Of a DNA stretch of 25,438 nucleotides, positions 1-10,100 are shown one piece after another. The DNA lies in NCBI GenBank assembly GCA_037176905.1, contig JBBBWG010032908.1, positions 1-25,438 on the forward strand. The letters are read 5' to 3'. The notes beneath the pieces were generated by a model. That model was not told the origin of the DNA. It was given only the letters and a program-made list of their open reading frames with translations, and searched no databases. How positions within the stretch are numbered: position 1 is the first letter of the stretch; every line of letters starts with the position of its first letter. Origin of the DNA: Azolla pinnata. Lineage: Eukaryota; Streptophyta; Polypodiopsida; Salviniales; Salviniaceae. The position numbers were made by a program, and so were the translations under genes.

Positions 1-107
1 CAGCTTCGAGCTTCAGAAGCGAGAAGAAGCAGAGCGAGAGCAGCCGCAGAGCAGCCGCGGCCTCGAAGGAGAAGCCCCCCAAGGAAAGGAGAAGCATTTG
101 CCCAGCG

Positions 108-2058
108 ATGGCTACTGCACAGGTCGCGCGCGATGTCATCACCCTCAAAGGATCTGCAGACATCGTCACCGAGTTCTTCTGTAAGTTTCTTTTGTTTGGC
201 CGAGTCTGCGAGCTCCGATCCGTGATTCGTGCCGTTTGATTCTTTCTAGGGTTTTGGATCAGCTGTGGTTCTTGCGCATTTTACACAGCCTTGGACTAAC
301 ATTCCCTTCTTTTTTTGTCTCCCTTTCCTGATGCAGGCTATGCCGTGAACAGGTTAGATTTCTTTCTTTTGCACGTCCCATTTCTTTTGGGCGCATCAAA
401 TGCGGTTTACACAAGCATATCACACTGTGTATGCACCATCGTTCTATCTGCATGTGTATGCAATTTCGGTCGTTATAAGGACGTGGATATGTAATGCATC
501 ATCATTCTGCGTGCAGGTACATACACCTTCGGTCATTATTTGACATTTGTGAATCTATCATCATTTTATGCATATCCGTAAATCTTGTATCATCTTCATG
601 TGCTTATGTAAGCAACTTTGAGTGGAGATGCTTATGTCTGCATATGAATCCATTTTATGTTAGTAGTCAAATGCGTGTAACTATATGTATGTGCAGTATC
701 ATCTATCAGCGGGGGCTTTATCCTTCAGATCAATTTGGGAAGGTCAAGAAATATGGACTTACCCTTCTCATGGCACAAGATGAGAATGTGAAGAAGTTCA
801 TAACAGGTGTTACAACCCAACTTTCAGGTATGCCGTTGTATGATAGCGAGTACAGTATACAAAGTAAGGAGAAAAGTGAAATTTGAATTCACCATAGCCA
901 GTCACTGCCTTTCAGCTTGGCTTGAAACGGGGAAGCTGCAGCGCGTTGTCTTAGTTATCCTTGATCAAGCAACTTCTGAGCCACTAGAGAGATGGAACTT
1001 TATAATTGAAGCTGACCAAGAAGTCATTGAAAAAGGGTACGTTTTCTCCTCTCTAACCATGTAAAGTATGTTCGTTGCCAGAACTCTCAAAGTAACATTA
1101 ACAGTCCTTTTCAAGGCCGTTTGCTAGCTTGTCAAGTAATTTTATTTCTCAAACACACTGGTATAGCATCAATAAGGCTAACAAATGTTGTAGACAAATT
1201 TGAGCCAATGCTAACAAAATAATCTGCTCTAATGGCTATTTTATCATATCTTTCAGCTTCCCGCTTGAACCTCACTGTATATTTTAAGTTTCCTCTACCT
1301 CCCTTTAACCTACTTGAATCTCTCACTAGCATAGACCAGTGTTTTACTAGGTAATGAATACTACTCAGTGCAGAAGGCCCGCTATACTAGAAAATTGGAC
1401 ATGACTTCTGTGGTAGACTCAAGTAAGTGCACTACTGATAATGTATTTGGAGATATAGTGTGTGATGATTTGTAAGTTGGCAAGCAATGAGATATGAATG
1501 AGGATTGCCTTCATAGGCCTGAAGCGAACGATAATTTGTTTTTTTTTATGAGATATTATCAGTGTGTCCAAGAGGAAGAGTGATGCAGACATTATGAAGG
1601 AGATTCAAGCAATCATGCGACAGATCACATCGTGTGTTACGTTCCTTCCTTGCTTGAACACCACATGTAAGTATAAAAAACAACCATACATCTGCCTCAC
1701 GATATATAGCCACGTAAAGACTCACAATACATTTACTCCTTGATTTGTACTTTAGGTACTTTTGATGTGCTTGCATACACCGATAAAGATGCTACCGTCC
1801 CAATGACATGGGCAGACAGTGATGCCAAGATAATTGAGAATCCACAAGTTGTTAAACTAAGGTCTTTTGATACAAAGGTATACAAAATTTTTTCGTTTTG
1901 TGTTTTGTATATTTTTTTCCCTTGGCTTTTGAAAGCATGTCATTTGATACATTATTGAAGTACATCAACAATAATTCTCCTGTGCATAACATCCTCTTCT
2001 GTAGGTGCACAAAATTGATGCATCAGTGGCGTTCAAATTGGGATCAGATGAAGATTGA
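108..2058 (+). CDS. MAD2: Spindle assembly checkpoint protein MAD2 (7 exons, 206 aa)
   Basis: MAD2 is the HORMA-domain protein that, at unattached kinetochores, binds MAD1 and CDC20 and restrains the anaphase-promoting complex. I joined exons 108-180, 337-352, 697-827, 916-1036, 1563-1666, 1756-1877 and 2005-2058. All junctions are GT..AG and the phase is kept throughout, giving 206 residues, close to the roughly 209 of Arabidopsis MAD2. Recognisable stretches in order are ITLKGSADIVTEFFCYAVNS, VKKYGLTLL, WLETGKLQRVVLVI, ERWNFIIEAD, IQAIMRQITSCVTFLPCL, TFDVLAYTDKDATVPMTW and VVKLRSFDTKVHKIDA. HORMA covers about residues 14-200, including the C-terminal safety-belt part. The start ATG at 108 has a good plant context (GCGATGGCT), and residues align from it. 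Exon 2 is only 16 nt. The window starts within or just before the 5' UTR. Assignment is very secure; splice sites are read by eye. Confidence 0.96.
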
Positions 2059-2927
2059 TCGACCTGATCTGACCTCATATTTCTTTTTATTTCGTTTTTG
2101 GGAATTCATTTTCCCTGTTGTAAATAGCGCCATGGAAAGTTTTCCTCTTGATCCATTATGGCAAAGGATTGTCTTTTGTGTTTCTACACTTGGCAAAAGA
2201 GTTTTTTTCGGATATTTGATGCCTTGTTCATGTTATATACATACTTATTACAACTTGAGATTGATGTGATATGGTTGGTACAGGCTGGTTTCACAGCTAC
2301 CTTCGAATTTTAATCATTGTACATGATATGTCCTATGAGATTTTGAGATTTTGTGATTCATTCTTCCATGCATGTTTTGCAAGCTAGTCTTTGCTGCCAA
2401 CTTTTATATGGAATGGTCTGTAGCAGCAAAGTTGTATAACAATTTGCAGGTACAATACACCCTACTGGCAAGCCTTATATACATGCTTTTCCAGAATACC
2501 CAAAATCACAATATTAATGAGTTTTATATGTACGTAAATATGATCTGAATGACAATCTTGATGAACGACGGATTCAAATCTCAGTTTTCTTATTCTCGTT
2601 TTAGCAGTTGGCTGGTGGTTTTGGGGTAAGATGGAAGTTACGTACATTTTAGGTTTTTCCATTGGAATCGGAACCCCTAATTGAAAAGATCTTGAATAAA
2701 TGGACATTCAAATCTCAGTGTGTACTCTGCCAAAGGATTGGATCTTTTTGCCCTCTGCCCTCAAATTGGGGTTTTCCATGAGAATACCATCAGCATTTTA
2801 CTCTCCTCCTCCTTCCACTTGAAGCTCGCTTCAAGATTTTTTTTATTGATTCTACTCTCGTGGGTTTTCCTTTCTCTTAAAAAGTGGAAAAGATGAACCT
2901 TGCGAAAGAAGATTGAATTGGCTTCCA
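2059..2927. other. MAD2 3' flank and intergenic DNA
   Basis: AT-rich sequence after the MAD2 stop codon; the first few hundred bases are probably its 3' UTR. The short string ATTCAAATCTCAG occurs near 2572 and near 2707. I see no gene, RNA gene or mobile element here. Confidence 0.5.
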
Positions 2928-3112
2928 TGGCTTCTGATGGTAAGCATGTGTCCAGCTCAGATCTGGCGATCACCGTAACTCTTTATCTGCTTCAGGAATC
3001 TTTGGCAACACAATGGAGATTATCAAAACAAATGGGTCTTACGAACTCCTGCGGAAGGGATATTCCAGCGATCCTTCCATGCGCTACCACAGAGACGGTG
3101 CCAAGGTATGCA
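2928..3112 (+). CDS. Possible short two-exon reading frame, unknown
   Basis: An ATG at 2928 starts M-A-S-D and then meets a good donor (G|GTAAGC) at 2940/2941. A 55-nt intron with a pyrimidine-rich end closes at CTTCAG (2995). The frame continues as GIFGNTMEIIKTNGSYELL and then RKGYSSDPSMRYHRDGAK to 3112, where AAG|GTATGC is another plausible donor. A continuation at 3168 would add about ten residues before a stop. The composition looks like ordinary protein and the splice signals are good, but I recognise no family and the next exon is uncertain. It could be a small gene, a gene fragment, or a 5' leader of the PPR gene downstream, although the phase does not join the PPR frame directly. Confidence 0.25.
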
Positions 3113-3115
3113 TAA

Positions 3116-3671
3116 CCGTTTCGTTTCATGCTGTTTGTTATTGGATTTATTGCAACAGAGTAATAAGATGAAAAGAGGAGAGGAGGATTAAGAGCAATTC
3201 CAATGTAGAGACGTATTATAATTTGAGGGCTTTATGGAAAGACCATCCTATGTGAGGGTTTCAGGGTTTTCGGTCTCTAGTAGAAAAAGAGTTCCGATGG
3301 AAAAACCCTAATCAAAACAAGGGGAGAGCCATGTACAAACTCCTCAGTTCAGCTGGTATCCAGAAGGAAAGAAAAAGTATACCAGATGCAAAGGAAAGAG
3401 GCATGATGATGGCGATGATGCATTACAGTACCATCCTATTTGAGGATTTCAGGGTTGTCTAATGATGGATAGGGGATGTAGCCAGCCCAGATATGGCTTG
3501 CAGAGAGAGTCCTGTTGCTTTTGTAACAGAAGAGTTTACCATTGTGAGACTTTAGAAATCAGACATTGCAACTTATGTTTTAACTCTTGGATTCAAGAAG
3601 AGGTAGCAAGAAGGCAACTTGTGCTGTCAACAAATGAGGATTGTTAGCAGATCTTCACAAAAAGGATATGA
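3116..3671. other. Upstream region of the PPR gene
   Basis: Intergenic sequence probably holding the promoter and 5' UTR of the PPR gene. A degenerate direct repeat (ACCATCCTATnTGAGGnTTTCAGGG) occurs near 3243 and near 3430. A small frame at 3462-3647 shows no recognisable protein features. Confidence 0.4.
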
Positions 3672-6260
3672 ATGAGAGTGTCCACAATGTTGTATGTAGC
3701 CTTGCTCAAAGCTTGTGGCAGGAGGAAGGACCTTCATGAAGGCACCAGACTGCATGCTGAGATTCTAGATAGAGGGCTACTGGAGAAAAACCCCCATTTA
3801 GGCAGCACTTTGATAAGTATGTATTCCAAGTGTGGAGAGCTTGCGAAAGCGTCGGAGGTTTTCGAGGAGCTTCCGGTTCAAAGCATAGCCTCTTGGAATG
3901 CAGTCATAGCAGCTCACACCCATCATCACCAAGACCGATTCGGCGAAGCTTTGAACTATTTCGAGCGAATGCAAAGCGAAGGCTTCGATCCGAATGCGGT
4001 AACGTTCACCTGCATCCTGAAAGTCTATGGCAATTTGCAAGATATCAGCAAGGGGAGGCAGATTCATGATGAGCTGGTGAGCAGGGGCTTGCTGGGAAAG
4101 GATGTGATGCTGGGCACCGCGTTGGTCGACATGTATGCGAAGTGCTGGGAGCTCCCGAGAGCAGAGGAAGCATTCGGAGAGCTACCGATGCGCAACGCGG
4201 TTTCGTGGTCCGTGTTGATCGCAGGACATGCCCAAATGGAGCGATTCGAGAACGCGATCGAGCTCTTCGAACGCATGGGAATCGAGGGCCTCTCCCCAGA
4301 TGCGATCGTTCTCACCGCCGCGACGAACGCTTGCGGCAGTGCGCTGGCTCTCGACAAGGGCAAAGAAGCTCACGTTGCGATCCTGAGCCGACGCTTGCTG
4401 GAGGAGGATGCCTTGCTTGGCAATGCATTGGTGGACATGTATGCGAAGTGTGGCGAGCTCGAACAGGCGGCGAGGGTGCTCGCGGAGCTCCCTCGCCGCG
4501 ACACCGTAACTTGGTCGGCTCTGCTCGCGGGGTATGCGGAACAGGGCCGATTCCACGAAGCCTGGGAGTGCTCGAAACGCATGCGAATCGAGGGCCTCTC
4601 GCCCGATGCGATCGCGTACGTCTCCGTCCTGAAGGCCTGTCGCCGCGGCGTCGCGAACGCCGTCGGCGAGGGCATGCGGATCCACGCCGAGGTTCGAAGC
4701 GCAGATCTCCCGGGGAAACACGTCGCGGTGCTCGGAAACGCTCTGGTGGATATGTACGCGAGATGCGGAAGCCTTGCGAGAGCGCACAGGGTCCTCGAAG
4801 AGCTTCCTGCTCGCGACGTTGCGGCGTGGAACGCGATGATCGCGGGATGCGTCCGGCGCGGCCGATACAGGAGCGCGCTCGACTGTCTGGAGCAACTGGA
4901 GAGCGAAGGCCTGTCGGCAGATGCCGTCACGTTCCTCTGCGTTCTCGACGCCTGTGGGAGCACGGGCGATTCCGAGCGCGGGAGATCGATCCACAGGGAC
5001 GCGCTCACGAAGGGATGCTTCGAGAGGGTCGGGAAGGCCCTCGTCGATTTCTACGCCAGGTGCGGCGAGCTGGGAACGGCGCAGCTCGTGGCGGACGAGC
5101 TCCGCGTCCGAGACGTCGGAACCTGGAACGCGCTGATCGCCGGGTATGCGAGCCGCGGTCGGGCCGGCGACGCGTTCGGCTGCTTCCGGCACATGCGAAT
5201 CGAAGGAATCGATCCGGATCCCGTCTCCTTCGTCTGCGTCCTCCAGTGCTGCGCATTTGCAGGAGCGAGAGACGAAGGCAGACGGCTGCACCGAGACGTG
5301 CTGCGCCGAGGTCTCCTCGGAAAGGATATCAGGATCGGGAACGCGCTGGTGCACATGTACTGCAGATGGCGGATGCCGCGGGCGGCGCTCCGAGTGCTGG
5401 AGGAGCTCCCGCTGAGGGACGCGGTTTCGTGGAACACGGTGATGGCGAGCGCGGCGCAGGAGGGACGGGCCGGCGACGCTCTCGCGTGCCTCGACTCGAT
5501 GCGGAGCGAGGGCATCTCTCCGGACGCCGCGACGCGGAAGATCGGCGAAGCAGCGGAGCCGATCCGCGGGCCGGCGGACGCGGCGGCTCTGCCGGCCGTC
5601 TTGCGGGCTTGCGGCGACGCGGGGGCTCTGGAGAAGGGCAGAGAAATCCATCGCGGCATCGTCGCCTCGGGATCGCTCGACGACGATCTCGCGCTCGCCA
5701 ACGCGCTCCTCGACATGTACGCGCGATGCGGCGCGATGGCTACTGCGCGCAATGTTCTGCAGAGCCTTCGGGCGAGGGATGTGGTTTCGTGGTCCTGCGT
5801 CGTCGCGGGCTACGCTCGGCAGGGCCGCGCTCTGCAGGCGCTCAGCTCTCTGGAGTCGATGCGGAGCGAAGGCCTGCCTCCGAACGAGATCACGCTCCTC
5901 GGCGCCCTCCGCGCATGCTCGCGCTCGGGGCTTTCCGAAGCAGCAGCGCTCTGGGAGACGGCGATGAACAGCTACGAGATCCTCCCGAGTCTGGAGCACC
6001 AGGCTTCCCTGGTGGCCGTGCTTGGGCGCATGGGCGACTTTGACAAGGCGATGTCAACAGTGGGCGTGGCCTCGTCAAATCCCCGCCGCTCTCCAGATCT
6101 CTGGCTCGCGCTCCTCGGCGCTTGCCAGAGATCGGGTCACGCCAAGCTCGGATCGCTGGCTTTCGATCATCTGCTACAGCTCGATCGTACATCCTTCGCC
6201 ATCGCTCGCACGCGAGAGGACGCCGGAAACCTCCAAATCAGATGCTCCTTGCCCTCTTGA
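3672..6260 (+). CDS. PLS-class pentatricopeptide repeat protein, intronless, 862 aa
   Basis: PPR proteins bind single-stranded organellar RNA one base per repeat; the PLS class usually directs C-to-U editing or RNA maturation in plastids or mitochondria. The frame holds about seven cycles of about 100 residues, each with an L motif (LKACG...G..IH.E), an S motif (ALVDMYAKCGEL..A..V.EELP) and a P motif (VSW..LIAGYA..GR..EA). The VSW/VTW/GTW cores lie near residues 74, 176, 277, 381, 480, 583 and 707. The C terminus reaches an E-like segment (LWLALLGACQRSGHAKLGSLAFDHLL in two parts) and then diverges. No DYW deaminase domain follows, so any editing would need a partner in trans. No clear targeting peptide precedes the first repeat, so a 5' exon may be missing. 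Codons become strongly GC-rich after about 4500, unlike all neighbours. The L motif near residues 620-638 carries an insertion. The start is the first in-frame ATG. Confidence 0.9.
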   Translation: MRVSTMLYVALLKACGRRKDLHEGTRLHAEILDRGLLEKNPHLGSTLISMYSKCGELAKASEVFEELPVQSIASWNAVIAAHTHHHQDRFGEALNYFERMQSEGFDPNAVTFTCILKVYGNLQDISKGRQIHDELVSRGLLGKDVMLGTALVDMYAKCWELPRAEEAFGELPMRNAVSWSVLIAGHAQMERFENAIELFERMGIEGLSPDAIVLTAATNACGSALALDKGKEAHVAILSRRLLEEDALLGNALVDMYAKCGELEQAARVLAELPRRDTVTWSALLAGYAEQGRFHEAWECSKRMRIEGLSPDAIAYVSVLKACRRGVANAVGEGMRIHAEVRSADLPGKHVAVLGNALVDMYARCGSLARAHRVLEELPARDVAAWNAMIAGCVRRGRYRSALDCLEQLESEGLSADAVTFLCVLDACGSTGDSERGRSIHRDALTKGCFERVGKALVDFYARCGELGTAQLVADELRVRDVGTWNALIAGYASRGRAGDAFGCFRHMRIEGIDPDPVSFVCVLQCCAFAGARDEGRRLHRDVLRRGLLGKDIRIGNALVHMYCRWRMPRAALRVLEELPLRDAVSWNTVMASAAQEGRAGDALACLDSMRSEGISPDAATRKIGEAAEPIRGPADAAALPAVLRACGDAGALEKGREIHRGIVASGSLDDDLALANALLDMYARCGAMATARNVLQSLRARDVVSWSCVVAGYARQGRALQALSSLESMRSEGLPPNEITLLGALRACSRSGLSEAAALWETAMNSYEILPSLEHQASLVAVLGRMGDFDKAMSTVGVASSNPRRSPDLWLALLGACQRSGHAKLGSLAFDHLLQLDRTSFAIARTREDAGNLQIRCSLPS

Positions 6261-7184
6261 AGAGCTATCCAAAACCCCACAACAGCTTCTTCCGTTTCCT
6301 CTTTAATCGGATTTCGATTGTCGGCCAGCAATGCGGGGTTCGGTACTTGATGAAACCCACACCGTTTTTGCCTACTGCCAGTACTTCTCCAGAATGCCCC
6401 GCTTTCCTGTGCTCAATTCAGATTGGTTTCATCACAGGGAAAACAACATCAAAAACTTGCTCGGCGATAAACTTTCACAAGCCCGAGCGCTCAACATGAC
6501 CATTGTTTCTTCATGAATGGGCCGCCAGCAAACAAGGCAAAGATGCTGATGGACTTCCGGGCTTACCACAAGAAGCAAGCTCCGCTTGCAAACATGGAGG
6601 AGGTCCATGCTTTTCAGTACAAAACACAGCAGATTGAAGATGATCTGCTTATATATACACAACCACAGAAACTAGATACAGATCCAAACAAACTGTAATG
6701 TTGCTTGCACCCACTCCAAAATCATCGTGTATGCGACAGCAGACGCAGGGATTGCCAAAGTATCCTATCCACATTTAGGGAAAGTAAGGTCCAAAGCAAG
6801 CATGAACTACCTTTATCCATCACAATCCAGTTTCAGCACAAACCCAGTTTAGCTAGATTATCGTAATGCCAACTCAGCATCACTCGTTTAGAAATCGGAA
6901 ATTTTCACACCACGATTATGTCGTGCACCATGCATGCCCTGTGCATCAAATCAATAAGCAGTTCCCCAGTAAACGCCTGCTTTCTTAGATAACTATGCTT
7001 GAAAAACTTCGGCCAGCATGCTCCGCCCAATCAGCTATTGTACCAATACAACAAAATTAAGCTATTTTCGCAGTCATCGTCACCTCGGAAACATATATAT
7101 TCAACCAAAAAGAAAACAAAAGGTTAGAGATCAAATACAGCTTGGTATATTCTGACAGAATGAGAAATCAGACATTGCCATTAA
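6261..7184. other. Convergent intergenic region between PPR and PTB genes
   Basis: Both flanking genes end here (PPR from the left, PTB from the right), so most of this is probably 3' UTR and terminator sequence. Small open frames at 6331-6516 and 6513-6698 have no recognised domains. No DYW-like sequence follows the PPR stop in any frame I checked. Confidence 0.5.
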
Positions 7185-10100
7185 CTATAAGGAGGTCGAC
7201 TTTGAGAAAGCCAGGCGGATCGTTGAACCTTGAAAGAGCGTCGCGTGCTTGCAAACGAGGGCTTCAACAGCTTGTTCTTCATTTTCAAAATGGATCAATG
7301 CCTGTTTCTTCCCATTCGCTTCAAAGATCTTTGCTTCTAGGATGTTGCCATGAGGAGAGAGGTAGGCTGTGATTTTTGCTTCCGTCACATCTGTTGGGAG
7401 ACTAGAAACATGAATCATTCTGGTCGGCGCACAACAATAGCGGTAACTCTTAGAAATGTTGCGATTGAAGCGGTTCAAATTTGAAGACGAGTAATCGTGA
7501 GTGTCAGCAGAAGGGTTGATCTGAGGATGCTTTGAATAGTTCACTTCCAATCTCTTCCCAAACAACAAAGCACCCTAGATATATGATTTCAGATGATTAT
7601 TAACATTTACAAAAGCAGCCATAGCAATCTAACAGACCATCGAAGTTTAACAGCAAGCTTTTAAGAAAAAATGCTAATCCACAAGGGGAACTCTTCGTTA
7701 ATGGATACATAGTAAATAAAGAAGAATGTCTTGTATTGAGCATGGACACACACCTTCAAGTAACTAACCGCAAGTTCAGCCTGAAGACCATCACCCATCT
7801 GAATGAGCGCATGATCTGGTTTGTTGTGTAAAAACTTTATGCGCACAATGTTCCCGTAGTTTGAAAAGAGATTGAATAGTTTATCGGCATCAACTTGCTG
7901 CACCACTCAAATTTAAGAACATGAATAGTTTATGAGCATCCACTTGCTGTGGCAGTCAAATTCTAATGCAAGATGTGTAAGCTATGATAGAATGGAATCA
8001 CATTTACATACTTCTGAGTTTATATTGGTGGCAAGAAGTGTAGTTCTCTCATTGGTACCCGTAATCCCTGGTGGGAGTTGCCCACCAAAAGCATCTCCAG
8101 CTGGACCATTACCACCCAAGGACATCTGAATAACAGAAAAAGAGACCGATGTATTGTAATAATTCACTAAACTCTGAACATGTACATTGACCATGTTTAT
8201 CTACTTTGTTGATGGTGGCACTGTTAAATGATAGGAATAGATTCAGTACATCTACACACATATACTAAACTTGCAAGCAGCAGCAATTCAGATTTGCTCC
8301 AGTTACCCAGATATATAAGAATCCTAGATTCATTCACCTTAGTATCTTGATTATCGTATCTTCGTTGTGGAACTTAACTGAGCAATGGTTATTTTCTAGC
8401 CTTAAATTTATTTTGGACCCTCATTTTTGGAACCCACAATATATAAATAATTCCAGAAAATGGACCAAAACCTGGTAAGAATTCATTCCTAGGGATGCGG
8501 GTCCCACTTGCTGATATGGAGCTGACAAAATCACGCAGATCGGTGAGTACACAGAATGCATGAAAGAGCAAAACCAAACAGTCCCTTACTCCACAATAAC
8601 AAAAAAAGTACCTGATCTGGAACCACCGGACTGCAATCCATACATGCTTCCATTTTCACCAAAGAGAGACTGCCATGATAAAGCACGTAAATACAAAAAA
8701 CAGAGCAGCAAAATTAATGCACAGATCAGAGAAAACAAAGCAGCTAAATCTACCATCATGTTGCCTTGAGATCCATGAAGATCCTGTGGCAACCCTGGAT
8801 TCGTATAGTCCCTTCAATCAAAGCACAATTTGACACTCGACATTCAGCAGTATTTCATGTTCATGATAATTACAGTTTACTTTTTATATATGCACTGTAA
8901 GATTGTATATACATATACCTGGTCCTCTCATTATTGAGATTAACTTGCAACTCTGATAAGCTGCATAGGAAATAACTCGTATGTTACCACTAAATTTCAC
9001 CTCAATAACTCTACATAAAACCTGATAAATAGAAATTTCATACTTTGAGAATTGAATATCTAAGGTGCAGCACCCATCATAAATGTTGCGACCCTGGAAA
9101 AACATAACAAATGAGAATAGCTTAACATCGTCAAGCCAACCATAAAAATACAACTCAAATCAAAGCTTAAAATTTGTGTTTATGCCTGTAAAGTGGCCCT
9201 TGCTTGTAAAGCACTGTGATGTGAAGAATACTGCAATAAAGCTTGAAGGCCTGCGGAACATGCAAAAGTTTAGAAAACCATCATCATTTTTAGCTGGTTC
9301 CGCGGGAGGACTTTATTGCATAAGCATGTCATTACACCATACGGGAGAGAGTGAGAAAAAGAAAGAGGATAATAAACATCAGTAGGAGATAAGAGATGAT
9401 CGAGGACAGGGAACCCAGATTAGGGTAATCAAACTTCGAGATTTACATTTCCAGGATGTCGATGGTGTGTTGTAAATGAAGAAGGTAACAGCCAACCAGA
9501 AAAACAAAGAGCCCACACAGTCAGAGCTCGGTAATTTTCTCCAGTGGAGACCAGAGGAGCACACATTCAACCCTATATACCGCAGGGGCCACCCTCAACT
9601 TACCACAAGGGTAGAATCCATTGCGAGGGAAAAGAAAAGCGACAGAATGAAAGAAAGAGGGAGGCAGGGACCCATTTACGATAATATGTCAGATGTATTT
9701 AGAGCATAGAACTATGGTGTTGCACGAGATCCTGCCAGTTTTAATATATGTATGATATATACAGAAATCTATAGAGAGACAGAAGAAAAGAGAAGCTAAC
9801 CAGCAGACTTTTGAAAGGTCACGATCTTCTCGATAACTCCATAAGAAGAAAACACTTGATGCAGCACATCCGCTGTAATAGGATACAGCGGGTTGTGAAT
9901 GGTGATTAGAAGGATTCGATTAGGCTGTGAATCCTGACGACCACCACCCAAAGGCACAAAACATACGCACACGTGGGCACATCCAGACCCCCAAGAAAGA
10001 GAGGAGAAAGAAGTGAGAGGAAATAGAAAAGAAGATAGATGAGAGAGAGAGAAAAGAAAGGAAGCAAAAAGGGGAGGGAGTAAAAGGGGAGAAGGAAACA

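Noticed and set aside
4182..5999. Antisense open frame of 605 aa opposite the PPR gene
   Set aside because: Shadow of the GC-rich PPR codons; Arg/Ala/Ser/His-rich, with periodicity that mirrors the PPR repeats.
4142..6043. Open frame of 633 aa on the plus strand inside the PPR gene
   Set aside because: It is out of frame with a clear PPR protein and very rich in Arg and Gly, as expected where GC-ending codons remove stops in other frames.
6331..6698. Continuation of the PPR protein (DYW domain) or small gene after its stop
   Set aside because: None of the frames contains the PG-box, HxE or CxxC zinc motifs of DYW domains, and the small frames have no recognisable protein features.
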